Part shown: in pieces, positions 59,845 to 64,000 of the stretch
Numbering within the stretch: the first letter of the stretch is position 1
Layout: every line of letters starts with the position of its first letter
DNA from: Metridium senile
Taxonomy: Eukaryota; Cnidaria; Anthozoa; Actiniaria; Metridiidae
Assembly (NCBI GenBank): GCA_949775045.1
Contig: OX459097.1
Location: 13,347,210 to 13,411,209, forward strand
Direction of reading: 5' to 3'
DNA length: 64,000 nt
Translations under genes and position numbers: made by a program
Notes under the pieces: model-generated
Told to the model about the DNA's origin: nothing
Seen by the model: the letters and a program-made list of their open reading frames with translations, nothing else
Databases searched by the model: none

Positions 59845-60978
59845 ATTTTGCATGGGCTATAGGCCATCAAAATGAAACGTTCAGTTGAAAATCGACCTGA
59901 AACGTTCAGTTGAAAATCGACCTGAAACGTTCAGTTGAAAATCGACCTGAAACGTTCAGTTGAAAATCGACCTGAAACGTTCAGTTGAAAATCGACCTCA
60001 AACGTTCAGTTGAAAATCGACCCGAAACGTTCAGTAAAAATCGACCTCAAACGTTCAGTTGAAAATCGACCTGAAACGTTCAGTTGAAAATAGACCTGAA
60101 ACGTTCAGTAAAAATCGTCCTGAAACGTTCAGTAAAAATCGACCTGAAACGTTCAGTTGAAAATCGACCTGAAACGTTCAGTTGAAAATCGACCTGAAAC
60201 GTTCAGTTGAAAATCGACCTGAAACGTTCAGTTGAAAATCGACCTCAAACGTTCAGTAAAAATCGACCTCAAACGTTCAGTTGAAAATCGACCTGAAACG
60301 TTCAGTTGAAAATCGACCTGAAACGTTCAGTAAAAATCGACCTGAAACGTTCAGTTGAAAATCGATGTGAAACTTCAGTTAAAAATCGACCTGAAACGTT
60401 CAGTCGAAAATCGACCTGAAACGTTCAGTTGAAAATCGACCTGAAACGTTCAGTTGAAAATCGACCTGAAACGTTCAGTAAAAATCGTCCTGAAACGTTC
60501 AGTAAAAATCGACCTGAAACGTTCAGTTGAAAATCGACCTGAAACGTTCAGTTGAAAATCGACCTGAAACGTTCAGTTGAAAATCGACCTGAAACGTTCA
60601 GTTGAAAATCGACCTCAAACGTTCAGTAAAAATCGACCTCAAACGTTCAGTTGAAAATCGACCTCAAACGTTCAGTAAAAATCGACCTGAAACGTTTAGT
60701 TGAAAATCGATGTGAAACTTCAGTTAAAAATCGACCTGAAACGTTGTTGAAAACCGACCTGAAACGTTCAGTTGAAAATCGACCTGAAACGTTCAGTTGA
60801 AAATCGACCTGAAACGTTCAGTTGGAAATCGACCTGAAACGTTCAGTTGAAAATCGACCTGAAACGTTCAGTTGAAAATCGACCTGAAACGTTCAGTTGA
60901 AAATCGACCTGAAACGTTCAGTTGAAAATCGACCTGAAACGTTCAGTTGAAAATCGACCTGAAACGTTCAGGTGAAAA
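59845..60978. repeat. 25-bp minisatellite, about 45 copies
   Basis: The unit is GAAACGTTCAGTTGAAAATC plus GACCT. Variants drop the TTG (22-bp form) or change GAAAC to CAAAC, and the same variant order occurs twice, showing block duplication. It is preceded by TTTTGCATGGGCTATAGGCC, whose complement follows the array. Confidence 0.95.
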
Positions 60979-60980
60979 TG

Positions 60981-61320
60981 ACGGGGTACGATTTTTGATG
61001 GACTATAGCCCATGCAAAATGCTCAAAAATGACCCAAAATGACGATTTTTGATGGACTATAGCCCATGCAAAATGCTCAAAATGACCCAAAATGACGATC
61101 TTTGATGTACTATAGCCCATGCAAAATGCTCAAAATGACCCAAAATGACGATTTTTGATGGACTGTAACCCATGCAAAATGACCCAAAATGACGATTTTT
61201 GATGGACTATAGCCCATGCAAAATGCTCAAAAATGACCCAAAATGACGATTTTTGATGGACTATAGCCAATGCAAAATGCTCAAAAATGACCCAAAATGG
61301 CGACTATAGCACATGAAAAC
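60981..61320. repeat. About 60-bp minisatellite, 6 copies
   Basis: Unit contains GACGATTTTTGATGGACTAT and AGCCCATGCAAAATGCTCAA. Each unit contains the inverted complement of the sequence that opens the 25-bp array. Confidence 0.9.
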
Positions 61321-61600
61321 ATGGGTTATAATTCATGAAAATCGTCCATTGAGTCATGTTTGGGCTTATTACATAATCCATTAAAACACAGTTAATAGAA
61401 AATTATCCTTTTATAGTCACTTATTAACCATTACAATTGTTAATGATAGTCTGGTCAGATCAAATGATCAAGCCTCAATGCTCAATGACATTGACCTTCG
61501 ATAATAAACATTCAGTGTGTCAGTAAGTCTTGCATTTCCTGGCCTGTCGAATTCATTTATTTTCTGATGCCTGTAAAATACCAATCAAAAGTACCAGTTA
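61321..61600. other. Non-coding spacer
   Basis: I see no gene or repeat in this AT-rich stretch. Confidence 0.5.
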
Positions 61601-62530
61601 CTAAGTACGTGAGTGTGTTGTTTATTGGGATAGCGGTGGAGAAAAATGAAAAGTGGGTGAGTGATTCTGCAAGTAGTAAGAGTGTGCGTGTGTGGAGTTG
61701 GTTGATAGGTGATTGAGTTGGGTTGGTGGGTGCGTGATAGGGTGCATGGGTGGGGTGGGTGGGTGGGTGGGTGGGTGGTTTGAGTGCAAATGAGCAAGTG
61801 ATTCGAATGATTGATTGATTCAGTGGTTGGTTGTTTGCGTGCGTGGTAGAGAAAAACGAGCAAGCGAGTTGAATGATTGATTGATTCAGTGCGTGGTTGC
61901 ATGTGTGGGAATGAGGGTGGGTGGTTTGAGTGCAAACGAGCAAGCGAGTCGAATGATTGATTGATTCAGTGGGTGGTTGTGTGTGTGGGAGGGAGGGAGG
62001 GAGGGTGGGTTGGTTGGTTGAGTGAGTGAGTTAGCAAACGAGCAAGCTAGTCAAATGATTGATTGATTCAGCGGTTGGTTGTTTGCGTGCGTGGTTGGGT
62101 GGGTGGGTTGGTTGAGTAAGTGAGTTAGCAAACGAGCAAGCAAGTTGAATGATTGATTCAGTGAGTGGTTGTTTGTGTGCGTGGTAGAGTGAGTGGGTTG
62201 GTTGAATAAGAGAGTTAGCAAACAAGCAAGTGAGTCGACTGATAGCTTGATTTAGTGGGTGGTTGCGTGTATGGGAGGGAGTGGGTGGTTGGTTGGTTGA
62301 GTAAGTGAGTTAGCAAATGAGCAAGTGAGCTGAATGATTGATTGATTCAGTAGGTGCGTGTGTGTGAGTGAGTGAGTGAGTGGGTGGGTGAATGGGTGGT
62401 TTGGTTGAGTAAGTGAGTTAGCAAATGAGCAAGTGAGTCGAATGATTGATTGGTTCAGTGGTTGGTTGCGTGGGTGGGAGGGAGGGAGGGTGAGTGAGTG
62501 GGTGGATGGGTGTGAGGGCGAATGAGTGGG
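61600..62530. repeat. About 100-bp minisatellite, 8-9 copies, G-rich
   Basis: The unit contains GAGCAAGCGAGTCGAATGAT, then TGATTGATTCAGTGGTTGG, then GGGTGGGTGG or GGGAGGGAGG runs. Copies differ in the length of the GGGT/GAGT runs. Strong purine/pyrimidine strand bias. Confidence 0.9.
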
Positions 62531-62766
62531 TATTTTAAAGCATTCGTGTGTTAAACGTACCTATTAAAGAAGAAGAATATCATAAGCAGAACGGCCTGGA
62601 AAGAGACAAAAGCATGGATATGAGGGTACGCTCCTGACTCAATCAGAGAAAGGAATTACGAATTAAAATTATTTCAACATGCACAAATAATAGATTTGTT
62701 GACTATCGGTAACCTGCGTGTATTTTTAATATCTACTATTAATCGTGTACTCCTTGATTGGGTAAG

Positions 62767-63035
62767 ATTCAAATGTATGCTCATTATTCTACTCATTCTA
62801 GGGTTAATATATCAACAATATTGTTTTTGTGTGTTTGCTGTGAGTGTCCTTCATGTGTCAATAATAGAAATTGTGAAGACGCCTTACCGTAAAAGCAAGG
62901 TAGCATTCAAATGTATGCTCAATATTCTGCTCATTCTCAGATTAATCTATCAACAATATGTTTTTGTGTGTTTGCTGTCAGTGTCCTTCATGTGTTCATA
63001 ATAAAAATTATGAAAACGCCTTACCGTAAAAGCAA
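62767..63035. repeat. 137-bp direct duplication
   Basis: Two adjacent copies from ATTCAAATGTATGCTCA to CCTTACCGTAAAAGCAA, offset 137 bases, about 90 percent alike. Confidence 0.85.
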
Positions 63036-63140
63036 CAGCAAAGCCTATTATCTGAAACATAAAAAAATATACATGTTACGGTTTAACTTTCCTTGTGGGA
63101 AGCTTGGATTAAAGAGGGACAAACCCTGGGGGATGACTAG

Positions 63141-63415
63141 GGTGGCATGAGTGGCCTAGCGGTGAGAGCGCTGGCCTTTCACCACTGTGACCTGGGTTTG
63201 ATTCCCGGCTCGGGCGACAAGTGAATAGAGTTTGTTTGATGTGTTGTTCTCTCTCATGCTACAGGGGTTTTTCTCCGGGTTATCCGGTTTTCCTCCCTTC
63301 ACAAAAATCATGTGAGCAGAGTTGTGTGTTGTAAATATTGAATGTAGTGGTAGTGAGTGTGAGCGAACCTCACGGAAGAGACCCGACGGGGAGTGATGGT
63401 TGTAAATATACGTTT
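63141..63415 (+). mobile_element. tRNA-derived SINE, copy 2 (fuller)
   Basis: A box TGGCCTAGCGGTGAGAGCG and B box GGTTTGATTCC stand at tRNA spacing. The body matches 34485-34760 and the tail is GTAAATATACG repeated. Confidence 0.88.
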
Positions 63416-63604
63416 TTTTGTAAATATACGACTCGGATCCGAAAAGGGTAGGGATGCATGTCGTACGTTTTTGGAGATTGAAATCAGCGCTTTGGTACCG
63501 CTTTGGTTGTCAAAACCCTAACTTTACTACTAGTATCAAATCTGATACCTTCCTAGAGTGTACCAGAGATGAGATCATGATAAGCGAAACGACTAATTAA
63601 CAGG

Positions 63605-63740
63605 TACCGGTAGTTCGAAGCCTGAATAGCGCTATCCACTGGATAAATCCCTATCCAACGGATAAAACCTATACAAATTCCATACACTGGATAACTCTTA
63701 TCCAGTAGATAACTTTATGCAGGCTTCGTACAACTGGCCC
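63605..63740. mobile_element. MITE with TATCCA/TGGATA palindromes
   Basis: GTTCGAAGCCTG at the left and CAGGCTTCGTACAAC at the right, with GCTATCCACTGGATAA-type repeats inside. Confidence 0.7.
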
Positions 63741-64000
63741 CAGTACTTTTAAATAGTAAAATGTATTTATTGAATTTATTTTTTGAATAAGATTCTGAAA
63801 CTAGGGACCATTTTTTGAAATTCCGACGAGCCTTTCAGCCTTCGAAAATACCCCCGGAAAGAAATGGCGGCTTGAAAACCCCTTCGCTCACTCTTGCTAA
63901 TGAATAAACAATTTACTCGCAAAGCTAGAGTTACTCGCTTCTTATGTTTTAGAAGAAGACAAACGATGGCATGCGCTTCTTGGTGTCTGTGGTGTCTTTT
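63741..64000. other. Right edge, nothing recognised
   Basis: No gene or clear repeat is supported in the last 260 bases. Confidence 0.4.

Overview
This is a stretch of animal genome. It carries many-exon genes with GT..AG introns, AATAAA signals, tRNA-derived SINEs, palindromic MITEs and very large microsatellites. The repeat landscape and the intact Polinton suggest an early-branching marine invertebrate, most likely a cnidarian (anthozoan), but that is an inference and no species can be named from the sequence.

Layout. 1-3702: gene-free repeat-rich DNA. 3703-18100: a complete, apparently undamaged 14.4-kb Polinton/Maverick (adintovirus-like) element with 288-bp terminal inverted repeats that differ at 2 positions. 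It encodes a protein-primed family B DNA polymerase, a retrovirus-like integrase, a major capsid protein, a packaging ATPase, a run of small membrane and coiled-coil proteins, a probable minor capsid protein, a 517-residue conserved-looking protein, a basic coiled-coil protein and a five-repeat zinc protein. I recognise no Ulp1/adenain-type protease. 18284-18949: an unidentified coiled-coil gene on the minus strand. 19285-26114: PSMD5 (26S proteasome assembly chaperone), three exons and 505 residues. Its first intron holds a 3.57-kb TTAA-flanked inverted-repeat transposon nested in an older MITE. 27124-59331: CCDC180, about 46 exons and about 1571 residues, every junction in phase. Its introns are filled with ATTC, GAT, TCC, CTCCTG and 42-bp tandem arrays, MITEs, SINEs and a LINE fragment. 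59332-64000: no gene; three large minisatellites, MITEs and a SINE.

How the element works. Its two TIRs each carry the same promoter, start codon and first 36 codons (a SAP-type DNA-binding domain). The outermost gene at each end, the polymerase on the left and the zinc protein on the right, therefore begins with the same N-terminus. Polymerase and integrase converge with a 52-bp overlap. Integrase and capsid diverge from a 34-bp spacer. The virion genes then run rightward as a compact series, most with a TTTAAAG-like box about 25-45 nt before the ATG, and four of them with a perfect hairpin just before or over the ATG.

The most notable signal is a complete type III hammerhead ribozyme at 17241-17304 in the presumed 3' UTR of the last rightward gene of the element. 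It is followed by a perfect 12-bp hairpin and a poly(A) signal. Other items of interest are the TIR-shared reading frames, the start-codon hairpins and a 64-bp duplication that changes frame inside an element gene.
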